A stretch of 64,000 bases of DNA, from contig NZ_PDKP01000001.1 of NCBI RefSeq assembly GCF_002837055.1, positions 421,285 through 485,284 on the forward strand, given 5' to 3'. Every line of letters begins with the position of its first letter. Position 1 is the first letter of the stretch. Position numbers and translations under genes: made by a program. Origin of the DNA: Lactobacillus apis. Its GTDB lineage: Bacteria > Bacillota > Bacilli > Lactobacillales > Lactobacillaceae. The notes under the pieces are model-generated. The model was not told the DNA's origin. It saw nothing but the letters and a program-made list of their open reading frames with translations, and searched no databases. Positions 17,751-26,188 of the stretch are shown here, in pieces.

Positions 17751-20204
17751 ATGGCTACAAAAGAACGAATTCGTGAAATGCCACTTGAGCAAGTCATGGG
17801 TGAACGTTTTGGAAGGTATTCTAAATATATTATTCAAGAAAGAGCCTTACCTGATATTCGTGATGGCTTGAAGCCCGTACAAAGAAGAATTTTGTACGCA
17901 ATGTACCAAGATAATAATACTTATGATAAGCCATTTAAAAAAGCTGCTAAGGCGGTTGGTAATATCATGGGTAACTTTCACCCTCACGGTGACAGCTCTA
18001 TCTATGGCGCATTAGTCCACCTTTCTCAAGATTGGAAAATGCGTGAGCCGCTAATTGAAATGCACGGTAATAATGGCTCAATGGACGGTGATGGTCCTGC
18101 AGCCATGCGTTATACGGAGTCTCGTCTAAGCAAAATTTCCAATATGCTTTTGGAAGATATTGATAAAGATACTGTCAATATGGTGCTTAACTTTGATGAT
18201 ACTGAATATGAGCCGACAGTTTTACCTGTACGCTATCCCAATTTACTTGTTAATGGTTCAACAGGTATTTCTGCTGGTTATGCTACAGAAATACCTCCAC
18301 ATAACTTATCTGAAGTAATTGATGCGACTATCTATCTCTTGAAGAATCCTGATGCAACACTTGATGAATTGATGAAATTTGTTAAGGGACCAGATTTTCC
18401 AACTGGGGCGATTGTTCTTGGTAAAAAAGGTTTAAGAGAAGCATATCAAACTGGCCGTGGTCGTATTCAGGTTCGTGCTAAGTCAACAATTCAAGAAATC
18501 CGCGGGCATCGCGAAGAAATTATCATTACAGAGATTCCTTACGCAGTAAATAAAGCTTTACTTGTCAAAAAGATGGATGAAATCCGTCTTAACAAAGAAA
18601 TTGATGGTATTGCGGAAGTACGTGATGAGACTGATCGTCATGGTTTATCCATTGCGATTGAATTAAAAAAGGGTGCAGATGCGCAAAACATTTTAAACTA
18701 CTTGTTCAAGAACACCGAATTACAAGTTTCTTATAACTTCAATATGGTTGCCATTGATCATATGACGCCAATGCAAGTTGGATTGAAGCATATTCTTTCT
18801 TCGTACTTGGAGCATGAAAAAGATGTTGTCATTAAACGGACAAAGTATGACTTGAATAAAGCAGAAGCACGGCTTGAAATTATTCAAGGTCTGATTCATG
18901 CGATGGATATCTTAGATCAAGTAATTAAGGTTATCCGTGCATCTAAGAACAAGACTGAAGCTAAGAAAAATATTTCGGAGCAATTTGATTTTACTGAGCG
19001 TCAAGCAGAAGCAATCGTTTCTCTGCAACTGTATCGCTTAACCAATACCGATGTTGATGCCTTGGTAGCTGAGCAAGCAGAACTTGATAAAAAAATTGAG
19101 CAGTATCGTACACTTCTGTCCGATTCAAAGGTTTTAGACAAGGAAATTATTAAAGAACTGTCAGCTGTTAAGAAAGAATTTGGAAATCCACGAAGAACAG
19201 AAATTTCATCAGAAACAGCACAAATTAAAATTGATGAAAAGGCGTTAGTAGCGGATGAACAAGTTCGTGTATTGATTAGTAAAGACGGCTATTTAAAGCG
19301 CTCTTCATTAAGATCATGGCAGTCAAGTGATGATGAAGAAAACGGTCTTCCTGATGGGGATGAAGTCGTATTTGAGAAGACTTTGTCTACGCTTACTTGT
19401 CTATATCTCTTTACCAATCATGGTAATGTGATTTTTCGTCCCGTTAACGAACTAATTGAGACGAAATGGAAAGATACTGGACAGCACCTATCACAAGAAA
19501 TAGGTTTAAATAATGATGAACAAATAATTCGTGTCTTTGATTTTGAGCAACTAGATCAAAAGGTTAACTTCTTAATTGCAACAGATGATGGCTATATTAA
19601 GCAGCTACAATTAGCAAACTTACAGCCAACCAGAACATATAAATCGCGAGCAATTACTGCGATTAAAATGAAAAATAATGATAGTAAGGTTGTACGAGTT
19701 GACTTGGTTCAACCGGATTCTAAGCAAGAAATAATTTTATTTACTCATAATGCTTATGCAGTTCGCTATGACATTAGTGAAATACCGGAATCGGGTGCAA
19801 AGGCCGTTGGAGTTAAATCAGTTAATCTGAAAGATGACGACTTTGTTGTATCTTATGTCTTAATTCAACCTGACTACCTTGATCTAATGCGTGTAGGATT
19901 AATTACCCAGAGAGGAGCATTTAAGCAGTTTAAAGCCAATCTGATTAATAAAGTATCTCGGGCCAAAAGAGGAGTTCTCGTTCTACGTGAGCTGAAGAAT
20001 AATCCACACCGCGTTGTTGCTGTTGCCTCATATGGTCAAGATCATACTTTAATGATTACGACTTCAAGTAAGCGACACATTAAAGTGAATACGAACGAAT
20101 TTCCACTTGGAGATCGCTATTCAAATGGTTCATTTGTGATAGATACTACAAGTGAAGGTTTACCTGTTAGTTTAAGAATCGGTAACCCACTTAGTTCACG
20201 GTAA
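17751..20204 (+). CDS. parC: DNA topoisomerase IV subunit A (ParC)
   Basis: ParC is the DNA-cleaving subunit of topoisomerase IV. The 817-aa protein has the winged-helix core with the catalytic Tyr in AAMRYTESRL (Y121), the coiled region around 370-470 and a C-terminal beta-pinwheel with repeated blades from about residue 500. In the quinolone region the sequence is HPHGDSSIYGALV: the first Ser (S82, equal to pneumococcal S79) is kept, but the position equal to pneumococcal D83 is Gly (G86). It is co-transcribed with parE. Confidence 0.96.
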   Translation: MATKERIREMPLEQVMGERFGRYSKYIIQERALPDIRDGLKPVQRRILYAMYQDNNTYDKPFKKAAKAVGNIMGNFHPHGDSSIYGALVHLSQDWKMREPLIEMHGNNGSMDGDGPAAMRYTESRLSKISNMLLEDIDKDTVNMVLNFDDTEYEPTVLPVRYPNLLVNGSTGISAGYATEIPPHNLSEVIDATIYLLKNPDATLDELMKFVKGPDFPTGAIVLGKKGLREAYQTGRGRIQVRAKSTIQEIRGHREEIIITEIPYAVNKALLVKKMDEIRLNKEIDGIAEVRDETDRHGLSIAIELKKGADAQNILNYLFKNTELQVSYNFNMVAIDHMTPMQVGLKHILSSYLEHEKDVVIKRTKYDLNKAEARLEIIQGLIHAMDILDQVIKVIRASKNKTEAKKNISEQFDFTERQAEAIVSLQLYRLTNTDVDALVAEQAELDKKIEQYRTLLSDSKVLDKEIIKELSAVKKEFGNPRRTEISSETAQIKIDEKALVADEQVRVLISKDGYLKRSSLRSWQSSDDEENGLPDGDEVVFEKTLSTLTCLYLFTNHGNVIFRPVNELIETKWKDTGQHLSQEIGLNNDEQIIRVFDFEQLDQKVNFLIATDDGYIKQLQLANLQPTRTYKSRAITAIKMKNNDSKVVRVDLVQPDSKQEIILFTHNAYAVRYDISEIPESGAKAVGVKSVNLKDDDFVVSYVLIQPDYLDLMRVGLITQRGAFKQFKANLINKVSRAKRGVLVLRELKNNPHRVVAVASYGQDHTLMITTSSKRHIKVNTNEFPLGDRYSNGSFVIDTTSEGLPVSLRIGNPLSSR

Positions 20205-20344
20205 ATAATATTTATACATACACTGTTATTTAATAGAGCTTGCGGCAGTATATTTTGAACTACTCTTTGACATGAAGGGGTTTTTGAACGATAATAGCAT
20301 ATAAATAGAGTTATATTATTGTTAAGATAGAAGGATTAATTTAT

Positions 20345-21280
20345 ATGCCTAAAACAGATACAATACTATCAACAAAGTCGTTACATTATTTTTTGCAATT
20401 AATCGATACCATGAATTACACTCAGGCGGCGCAAATTTTAGGAATTACGCAGCCAGCCTTAACTCAACAAATTAAAAAGATCGAACATGCAATTGGGACA
20501 CCTTTATTTGGGCAAATGGGCAAGAAACTCTATCTAACTGAAGCCGGCAAGCAATTACAAACGGGAGCAATTAAGCTTTTAGGAACAATCAATTCTGTTG
20601 TTAATGATATCCAGGAGTTTACTCAAGCTGATAAAGGTAATATTTCAATTGGAGTTTTAGACAGTGTTAGTTCTGAGCTATTAAGAAAATTTTTAATTCG
20701 TTTCAATCAGCAAAGTCCAGATATCACAATTAACGTTTGTTACTTTAATCGCAAAGATTTGTGGTATAACCTCGATAATAATTTAATAGACTTTGGGTTG
20801 TTCTATGTACCTGCAAATATAAAGAAAAGTCAGGTTAATCTGCATAATCAATATGAGTACATGCAGATTTGTGAAGACCGGATTACAGTATTAACTCATG
20901 ATCACGAATTAGAAGCAGGGAAGGCTTACCCTTCTTCAAAATTTATGGACAAAAAGTGGGTGGCATATCCAGACAACTTTTACTTAACACAGTTGATGAA
21001 GGAAAAATTTGGTAGCAAAATTAATGCTAAGAATGGTATGAAAGTTCCATTGAGTTTTTCTTCAACTGAGCAATTAGTAGAGACTGCGGAAGAAACAAGT
21101 TATGACACATTTGTCAGTTCTTCATATTATCAACTGCATAAGAGTGAAATTAATTTAACTCCTGTATATATAGAAGGTACTCCAGAATATTCTGTTTCAA
21201 TTATTTATCGTAAGGGTAAGATTGACGTGCCACGTATTAAGAGCATTTTAACGGAACTGAAAAAGTTCTTGGACGAATAA
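20345..21280 (+). CDS. LysR family transcriptional regulator
   Basis: This 311-aa protein has an N-terminal LysR winged helix-turn-helix (LHYFLQLIDTMNYTQAAQILGITQPALTQQIKKIEHAIGTPLF, residues about 14-56) followed by a periplasmic-binding-like effector domain with GNISIGVLDSVSSELL. The effector is unknown. It is followed by ppaC after 59 bp on the same strand, so it may share a transcript or regulate that gene, but no distinct operator is evident. Family members often sit divergent to their targets; here the upstream neighbour parC is on the same strand. Confidence 0.9.
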   Translation: MPKTDTILSTKSLHYFLQLIDTMNYTQAAQILGITQPALTQQIKKIEHAIGTPLFGQMGKKLYLTEAGKQLQTGAIKLLGTINSVVNDIQEFTQADKGNISIGVLDSVSSELLRKFLIRFNQQSPDITINVCYFNRKDLWYNLDNNLIDFGLFYVPANIKKSQVNLHNQYEYMQICEDRITVLTHDHELEAGKAYPSSKFMDKKWVAYPDNFYLTQLMKEKFGSKINAKNGMKVPLSFSSTEQLVETAEETSYDTFVSSSYYQLHKSEINLTPVYIEGTPEYSVSIIYRKGKIDVPRIKSILTELKKFLDE

Positions 21281-21339
21281 CTATTATTAGGTAAACTACT
21301 AAGTAAAGAGATAAATATAAAAGAAAAAGAGGAAGATTA

Positions 21340-22269
21340 ATGGAAAAAGAGCTAATTTTTGGTCACCAAAATCCTGATACAGATGCAATTGGTACTGCAA
21401 TTGCATATTCATACCTACAAAATAAATTAGGCTATAATACTGAACCAGTAGCACTTGGTGAAGCTAATGATGAAACTGCATTTGCATTAAAGAAATTTGG
21501 TTTTGAAGCACCTAGAGTAATTAAAACTGCTGCTAATGAAGTAGATAAGGTAATGTTGGTTGATCATAATGAGCCACAACAAAGTGTTTCTGATATTGAC
21601 AAAGTGACAGTTACACACGTTGTTGACCACCATAGAATCATGAACTTCAACACAACTTCACCATTATTCTATCTTGATGAACCAGTTGGTTGTACAAGTA
21701 CAATCATGTATGACTTATATAGATATAATGATGTCGAAATTCCCAAGAATATTGCCGGAATTATGCTATCAGCAATTATTTCCGATACTTTGCTATTAAA
21801 GTCACCAACCACTACTGATAAAGATAAAAAGGCTGTTGAAGCTTTGGCTGAAATAGCAGGTGTAGATTACCAATCATACGGTTTAGAAGAACTAAAGGCT
21901 GGTACAAACATTGCTGATAAGTCTGAAGAAGAGTTAATTGACCTTGATGCTAAGAGCTTTGAGCTTAACGGTCAAACAGCTCGTGTGGCTCAAATTAACG
22001 TTGTTGATCTTCCTGAGGCAATGGAACGCAAGGACAGCTTCTTGAAGGCAATGGAAGATGCGTCAGAAGCTGAGAACTATGATTTATTCATGTTGCTAAT
22101 TACTAATGTACTTGATTCAGATTCAAAAGCACTTGTAGTGGGAAATGATAATGCTAAAGCTGCTTTTGAAAAGGCCTTTGGCAAAGTTGTTGACTCTGAA
22201 ATTGACTTACCAGGTGTTGTTTCTCGTAAGAAGCAGGTAGTACCTCAATTAACAGAAGCTTTTGAATAA
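21340..22269 (+). CDS. ppaC: Manganese-dependent inorganic pyrophosphatase (family II)
   Basis: PpaC hydrolyses pyrophosphate to phosphate, pulling biosynthetic reactions forward. The 309-aa DHH-family protein has [11 protein letters not shown] (metal-binding His and Asp residues), DHNEPQQS, the DHH motif in [10 protein letters not shown], the [15 protein letters not shown] segment and the C-terminal [10 protein letters not shown] phosphate-binding residues. Length and motifs are typical of the Streptococcus/Bacillus enzymes. A strong terminator follows. Confidence 0.96.
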   Translation: MEKELIFGHQNPDTDAIGTAIAYSYLQNKLGYNTEPVALGEANDETAFALKKFGFEAPRVIKTAANEVDKVMLVDHNEPQQSVSDIDKVTVTHVVDHHRIMNFNTTSPLFYLDEPVGCTSTIMYDLYRYNDVEIPKNIAGIMLSAIISDTLLLKSPTTTDKDKKAVEALAEIAGVDYQSYGLEELKAGTNIADKSEEELIDLDAKSFELNGQTARVAQINVVDLPEAMERKDSFLKAMEDASEAENYDLFMLLITNVLDSDSKALVVGNDNAKAAFEKAFGKVVDSEIDLPGVVSRKKQVVPQLTEAFE

Positions 22270-22293
22270 AAATTTAAATTAGTAAAACAAAAA

Positions 22294-22325
22294 ACGAGCT
22301 AAGTAAAAACTAGCTCGTTTTTTTG
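22294..22325 (+). terminator. Rho-independent terminator after ppaC
   Basis: ACGAGCTA (22294-22301) pairs with TAGCTCGT (22311-22318), followed by seven T. It also lies at the end of the convergent XRE gene. Confidence 0.85.
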
Positions 22326-22347
22326 TTTGATATTTAATTTGAAACAA

Positions 22348-22707
22348 TTATTCTTTGTTTATTTCTTTAGCTAAAACAATAAAAGATTTACATACTCGTT
22401 CAGCTTTTTCTGGAGACATCTTTCTTAATTCATTAAGAACTTTTTTGATAAATACAGGTGTATTATCATGATGATTTTCGACTTTAACTTCTTTAAAGCG
22501 ATAAGCATTCATAATGATGTCTGGAGTAGTAGTGTTCAGGGCTCTAGCAATTGAGTCGAGTTTCTGAATACTAATATTCTGATTCTTAGTACGTTCAAGA
22601 CGTGAAATGAAGTTAACTGACAAATCGCTTAACTCAGCGAGATCCTCCTGCGTCAGTTTCTGTTCACGTCTACGACGGCATATTTCTTTTCCTAAATTTA
22701 TACTCAT
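22348..22707 (-). CDS. XRE family helix-turn-helix regulator
   Basis: This 119-aa protein has an N-terminal HTH_3/cro-type domain (LGKEICRRRREQ, LTQEDLAELSDLSVNFISRLE, residues about 5-62) and a short C-terminal helical part with VLNELRKMSPEKAERVCKSF. It is the size of Rgg-less small lactobacillar XRE regulators, so no sensor domain is recognised. GAAAGGG upstream gives a ribosome site. The gene lies at the edge of the gene-free terminus stretch, and its target is unknown. Confidence 0.88.
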   Translation of the reverse strand: MSINLGKEICRRRREQKLTQEDLAELSDLSVNFISRLERTKNQNISIQKLDSIARALNTTTPDIIMNAYRFKEVKVENHHDNTPVFIKKVLNELRKMSPEKAERVCKSFIVLAKEINKE

Positions 22708-23366
22708 GGAATAAATTCAACCCTTTCAAAAATATAATTCCATCTTCCATAATAACAGAACAATTATAGAATTAAAAATTAAAACAATAAAAATAATGAA
22801 CAAAACAACTTAACTAATAATGTAGTTAAAGCCACAGATTAGCAAAATTGTTTTTTAACTATACCCCAGATAGTATTGTAGGACAAAAACAAAAAAAAGC
22901 AAATAAAAAGGGCTAAAAAAATAAACCTAAAGTGAAGAGATAAAAGCTTGCAAATAATAGTTTAAGCCACCAAAAGAGGTGCTGTCAATGCTATTCAAAA
23001 TTTCTTTAAGACCAGTTTTTGGACAATTAATAATAATATATAAACTATAAATAGTAAATACAGAAAGCGCTTTTTATAACCATTTATTTAGTTTCAAAAC
23101 CAAAAATAAAAATAGTAATGAAGTAGCATCATTGATGCACTTAAATAAATAACATTCAAAAAAGCAATGTGCTAATTCACTAATATATACCGGTTAGGAA
23201 TTGTCGCTAAAATATAAATCAACCAACTAATTCGATTTTTGTCTGTTTTAGCTTTTTTAAGCATTAACAGGCCATCATTTTAGTTTTTTAAAATGATTAG
23301 TAGGAAAAAAGAAATAAAAAGAAAATTCATTTGAAAAGTAGGACTTATGATTTTTTCATATGTATA

Positions 23367-23394
23367 ACTTCGTATAATATATATTATGTAAAGT
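23367..23394 (+). other. dif: Candidate chromosomal dif site (Xer recombination site)
   Basis: The 28 bp read as left arm ACTTCGTATAA, centre TATATA and right arm TTATGTAAAGT. The Bacillus subtilis dif, as I know it, is ACTTCCTAGAA-TATATA-TTATGTAAACT: the centre is identical, the right (XerD-side) arm differs at one base and the left arm at two. The two arms share an inverted ACTT...ATAA pattern. Its position in a gene-free region, at a change of gene strand and 1 kb from a Xer gene, supports the call. Confidence 0.9.
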
Positions 23395-23806
23395 TAAATA
23401 TAAAAAACTGAAGAGAATATTATTTATCAGTGAGAGCATTACTCGTGTATTTAAATTACTAGTACTAGCATCAAACTTTTTTGTTAAGCAAATGTTTGAG
23501 TTCAATTGTCTAAAAAGATCAGTTTAATAGGACCAAAATACTTTTGTTTACGGATACTATCTTCTGCTGTGCTGTTAGAGTGATTTTAAGCGCGTCAAAA
23601 TCATTTTTGCTCGAAACTGATCAAAAGATTAGCTAACTCGGCAGAATTTTCACTCAATTAAGGTAGAAAAACGATTTTCGAACAAAAGTAGAAAATTGTC
23701 GAAATTCACTGTTCAGTTAATTATATTTGTAGAGAAATTAGGGCGTTTATTCCTTAAAGGATCCATATGGTCAAAAAATGAAGTGGCTCAACTATTTTTT
23801 GAGTTG

Positions 23807-23836
23807 CTATCATTAAAACTATAATTTTAATGATAG
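23807..23836. repeat. Perfect 12-bp inverted repeat in terminus region
   Basis: CTATCATTAAAA (23807-23818) and TTTTAATGATAG (23825-23836) are perfect complements around a 6-nt loop. The stem is AT-rich without a following T run. Confidence 0.7.
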
Positions 23837-23940
23837 GTATAAACGTACACTATTAGCTACTTAGTCAAATTTACTTGAGTTTAATTTGTTTAAAGTTGTC
23901 AAAACAAGTTTAACTTTTTTATCAAAAATTTTATGGCGTA

Positions 23941-23981
23941 TTTAAAAAGCTAATCTTAGGTTTAAAGATCAGCTTTTTAAA
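23941..23981. terminator. Bidirectional terminator-like hairpin in terminus region
   Basis: TTTAAAAAGCTAATCTT (23941-23957) pairs, with one mismatch, with AAGATCAGCTTTTTAAA (23965-23981). T-rich on both strands, it could stop transcription from either side of the gene-free region. Confidence 0.5.
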
Positions 23982-24331
23982 TTCTTCGTAGCAATTCAAA
24001 CTGGTTCTGCGGTAAAAATACAAAATGTCAGTTCGATTTAGATAGATTTGCGGACAAGTTAGAGACGTGAGCAAATGCCTAATAAATCATAGGAAACCAC
24101 CAATAAAATAGACTTTACCTCATGAAATAGATAAAAACCACCCCTCTTCTCTAGTGTTTTGATAACCTAAAGTAAATATTCCTTACGCGTCAAGCTATAT
24201 GATGGTTGAGATGAATTAATTTGTTAGGATGTACTTTATAAAATAAATGCTATGTAAAGTAGTCTGACTATTACTCACTCCCCCATCCTTCTGCTCCCCT
24301 AGTTACAAAATAGGATTAAATCACTCTTTTT

Positions 24332-24371
24332 AGCAAAAAGACAAACATACATTCCGTTTTTGCTTTATAAT
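24332..24371 (+). promoter_or_regulatory. xerS promoter with overlapping inverted repeat
   Basis: TATAAT at 24366-24371 is a consensus -10, 29 bp before the GTG start; the -35 is weak. AGCAAAAA (24332-24339) and TTTTTGCT (24357-24364) form an 8-bp inverted repeat spanning the -35 region and ending beside the -10, so a repressor site is possible. Confidence 0.55.
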
Positions 24372-24399
24372 GATAAAAAAGCATAGTTAGGAGAACTAC

Positions 24400-25485
24400 G
24401 TGGAAACTAAAAAGTACTTAGACCTTATTGAAGAAGAATTGAAGAGAATGCCTGATTTTGTTAAAGAGTATAATTTTGGTACCAATCACTCATTAGCAAC
24501 TTCTTACCAATATTTGACGGAAATCAGGCGTTTTTTTGATTGGTTAAGGCAAGAAGGAATATCTGACGCTGAAGACAACCAGCATATTACTACTGATACT
24601 TTGGCTAATCTTCAGCGTAACGACATAATGCTTTATATCAATTACTTGGGGCATGTTAAAAACCAACAGGGTAATTTAAATTCCCCTACTACAATTAACC
24701 GTTCAATCAATGCATTGCGCTCTTTATTTAAGTTTTTAACCATCACAGCCGACAATAACAATGGTGAGCCTTATTTCGAAAGAAATGTTATGTTGAAGAT
24801 TGACTCACTTAACAATACAAAAACGTTAAACTACCGCGCACATATTTTGGAATCCCACATGTATACTGGTGATTTAAAATATCAGTTTTTGGATTTTATT
24901 GATAAAAATTTTGAAAAGCAGTGCAACAAGCATGCCCTGCCATCTTTTAAAATCAATAAAGAACGCGATATGGCAATTATTGCCCTTATTTTAGGAACTG
25001 GAATAAGAGTTTCTGAGTGTGCAGGAATTGACTTAGCTGACATCAATTTAAAGAAAGCCACACTTGATGTAACCCGTAAAGGTGGTCAACGCGACAGTGT
25101 ACCAATTGCAAAGTGGACGATTAAGTATTTGAACAGTTATCGAGAAATACGTAAGAAGCGTTATTTTGCTGATAAAAAGCAGAATGCCTTTTTCCTTACC
25201 AGATGGCATGGTCAAACTAAGAGAATTACAACTAATGCAATTGAAAAAATGGTTAATAAATATTCGGCAGCGTTTGGCCATCCGTTAACACCGCATAAAT
25301 TGCGTCATACGCTTGCCTCCGAACTTTATGGTGTAACTAAAGATCAAGTCCTCGTTGCACAGCAATTGGGCCAAAAAGGCACATCGGCAACAGACTTATA
25401 TACGCATGTTGACCAAAAGAAACAGCGTGATGCTTTAAATGAAATTGCAAATATTAAAAATCAAGGAGAAAAAAAGCTGGATTAA
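24400..25485 (+). CDS. xerS: XerS-like tyrosine recombinase
   Basis: This 361-aa recombinase matches the streptococcal/lactococcal XerS family, which resolves chromosome dimers without XerCD. Family-like segments are TTINRSINALRSLFKFL, GEPYFERNVM, NKERDMAIIALILGTGIRVSE, DVTRKGGQRDSV and TPHKLRHTLASELY. Catalytic residues are R203, K227, H299, R302 and Tyr Y334 (TDLYTHV). The usual sixth residue (His in LGH of XerC) is Gln here (LGQK, Q325). AGGAGA sits just before the GTG start. It lies 1.0 kb from a canonical dif site, and an xerC gene is also present at 9540. Confidence 0.85.
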   Translation: METKKYLDLIEEELKRMPDFVKEYNFGTNHSLATSYQYLTEIRRFFDWLRQEGISDAEDNQHITTDTLANLQRNDIMLYINYLGHVKNQQGNLNSPTTINRSINALRSLFKFLTITADNNNGEPYFERNVMLKIDSLNNTKTLNYRAHILESHMYTGDLKYQFLDFIDKNFEKQCNKHALPSFKINKERDMAIIALILGTGIRVSECAGIDLADINLKKATLDVTRKGGQRDSVPIAKWTIKYLNSYREIRKKRYFADKKQNAFFLTRWHGQTKRITTNAIEKMVNKYSAAFGHPLTPHKLRHTLASELYGVTKDQVLVAQQLGQKGTSATDLYTHVDQKKQRDALNEIANIKNQGEKKLD

Positions 25486-25500
25486 CTATCCAGCTTTTTT
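25471..25500 (+). terminator. Terminator overlapping xerS stop codon
   Basis: AAAAAGCTGGAT (25471-25482) and ATCCAGCTTTTT (25488-25499) form a 12-bp stem; the xerS TAA lies in the loop. The Nudix gene converges on it. Confidence 0.9.
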
Positions 25501-25503
25501 ATG

Positions 25504-26139
25504 TTAGTCACAAATAACTTGCCAATGCGGATCATGTGCAGCCTTTAAGCACATTTTTACTTCATCTGCAGTAGTACGATTTACTGATAATGGTGGAAGA
25601 TGATCAACGTCAAAATAATCATATTCGGTCGTTTCAGTGTTTACAACGAATTTACCGCCAAGTTCTTTGCAAAGGAAAAAGACACTGCAACAATTAATTG
25701 CACGCTCTACTCTTTTTTGATTATGAACATTAACGGATTTATCAATTAGCGCAATTACTTTTTCAATTTCAACTTCGCGTCCAGCTTCTTCCTTAACTTC
25801 TTTGATGCAATTTTCAGTCGTTGTTAAATTAGGATCACACCACCCACCTGGCATTGACCAATGTTCATCAGTCGTTTCTTTAACAAGCAAGATCTTCTCG
25901 TCGTTAAAAATCGCGGCGCGAACTGCTAATTTTGGAGTCTGGTAACCATCATCGCTACTAAAGAGTTCTTTTACCTGTTTTATTGGTAAACCAGTCTTAG
26001 CAGACATCATTTCTGTAGCAATTTCCCTAATTCTGGTATATCGCTCTAGGTCAAACCGGTCGTGACCGTATGCTAATCCGTCTTGAGCAAGACTTTGAAG
26101 TTCAATTGCCCAATTAGTAAATTGATCTCTTTTTTCCAT
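25504..26139 (-). CDS. Nudix hydrolase with N-terminal NUDIX_N-type domain
   Basis: This 211-aa protein has an N-terminal helical region (WAIELQSLAQDGLAYGHDRFDLERYTRIREIA) typical of the family annotated as hydrolases of X-linked nucleoside diphosphates, followed by a Nudix fold from about residue 68. The Nudix box is GGWCDPNLTTTENCIKEVKEEAG: the REUxEE core is present as KEVKEE, so the metal-binding Glu residues are kept, but the upstream Glu of the consensus is Leu and the Arg is Lys. ADP-ribose or CDP-alcohol type substrates are known for the group, but the actual substrate is not readable from sequence. The gene is close to the DegV gene on the same strand, separated by a terminator. Confidence 0.88.
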   Translation of the reverse strand: MEKRDQFTNWAIELQSLAQDGLAYGHDRFDLERYTRIREIATEMMSAKTGLPIKQVKELFSSDDGYQTPKLAVRAAIFNDEKILLVKETTDEHWSMPGGWCDPNLTTTENCIKEVKEEAGREVEIEKVIALIDKSVNVHNQKRVERAINCCSVFFLCKELGGKFVVNTETTEYDYFDVDHLPPLSVNRTTADEVKMCLKAAHDPHWQVICD

Positions 26140-26159
26140 GTTTATTTACCTCAAGTTAC

Positions 26160-26184
26160 AAAAAAAGCAGCCTATAAGCTGCTT
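26160..26184 (-). terminator. Terminator after second degV gene
   Basis: On the minus strand AGCAGC (26178-26183) pairs with GCTGCT (26166-26171) around a 6-nt loop and is followed by a run of seven T. Confidence 0.8.
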
Positions 26185-26188
26185 CTAC

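Larger units (their letters stand above)
22708..24399. other. 1.7-kb gene-free terminus region
   Basis: No open frame with a credible ribosome site or recognisable protein is visible on either strand. The stretch is strongly AT-rich with many A and T runs. What it does hold is the dif site (23367-23394), two clear inverted repeats (23807-23836 and 23941-23981), a shorter one (TGATTTT...AAAATCA around 23580-23610) and the xerS promoter at its right end. The unusual lack of genes in an otherwise dense chromosome fits a terminus or decayed region. Confidence 0.8.

Noticed and set aside
23364-23376. Exact 13-bp match to one arm of phage P1 loxP
   Set aside because: The other arm and the spacer do not fit loxP, while the whole element fits Firmicutes dif.
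23640-23710. difSL-like XerS site near repeated TTTTCGAA and TGTCGAAA elements
   Set aside because: The pairing is imperfect and I could not match it reliably to the known difSL sequence from memory.
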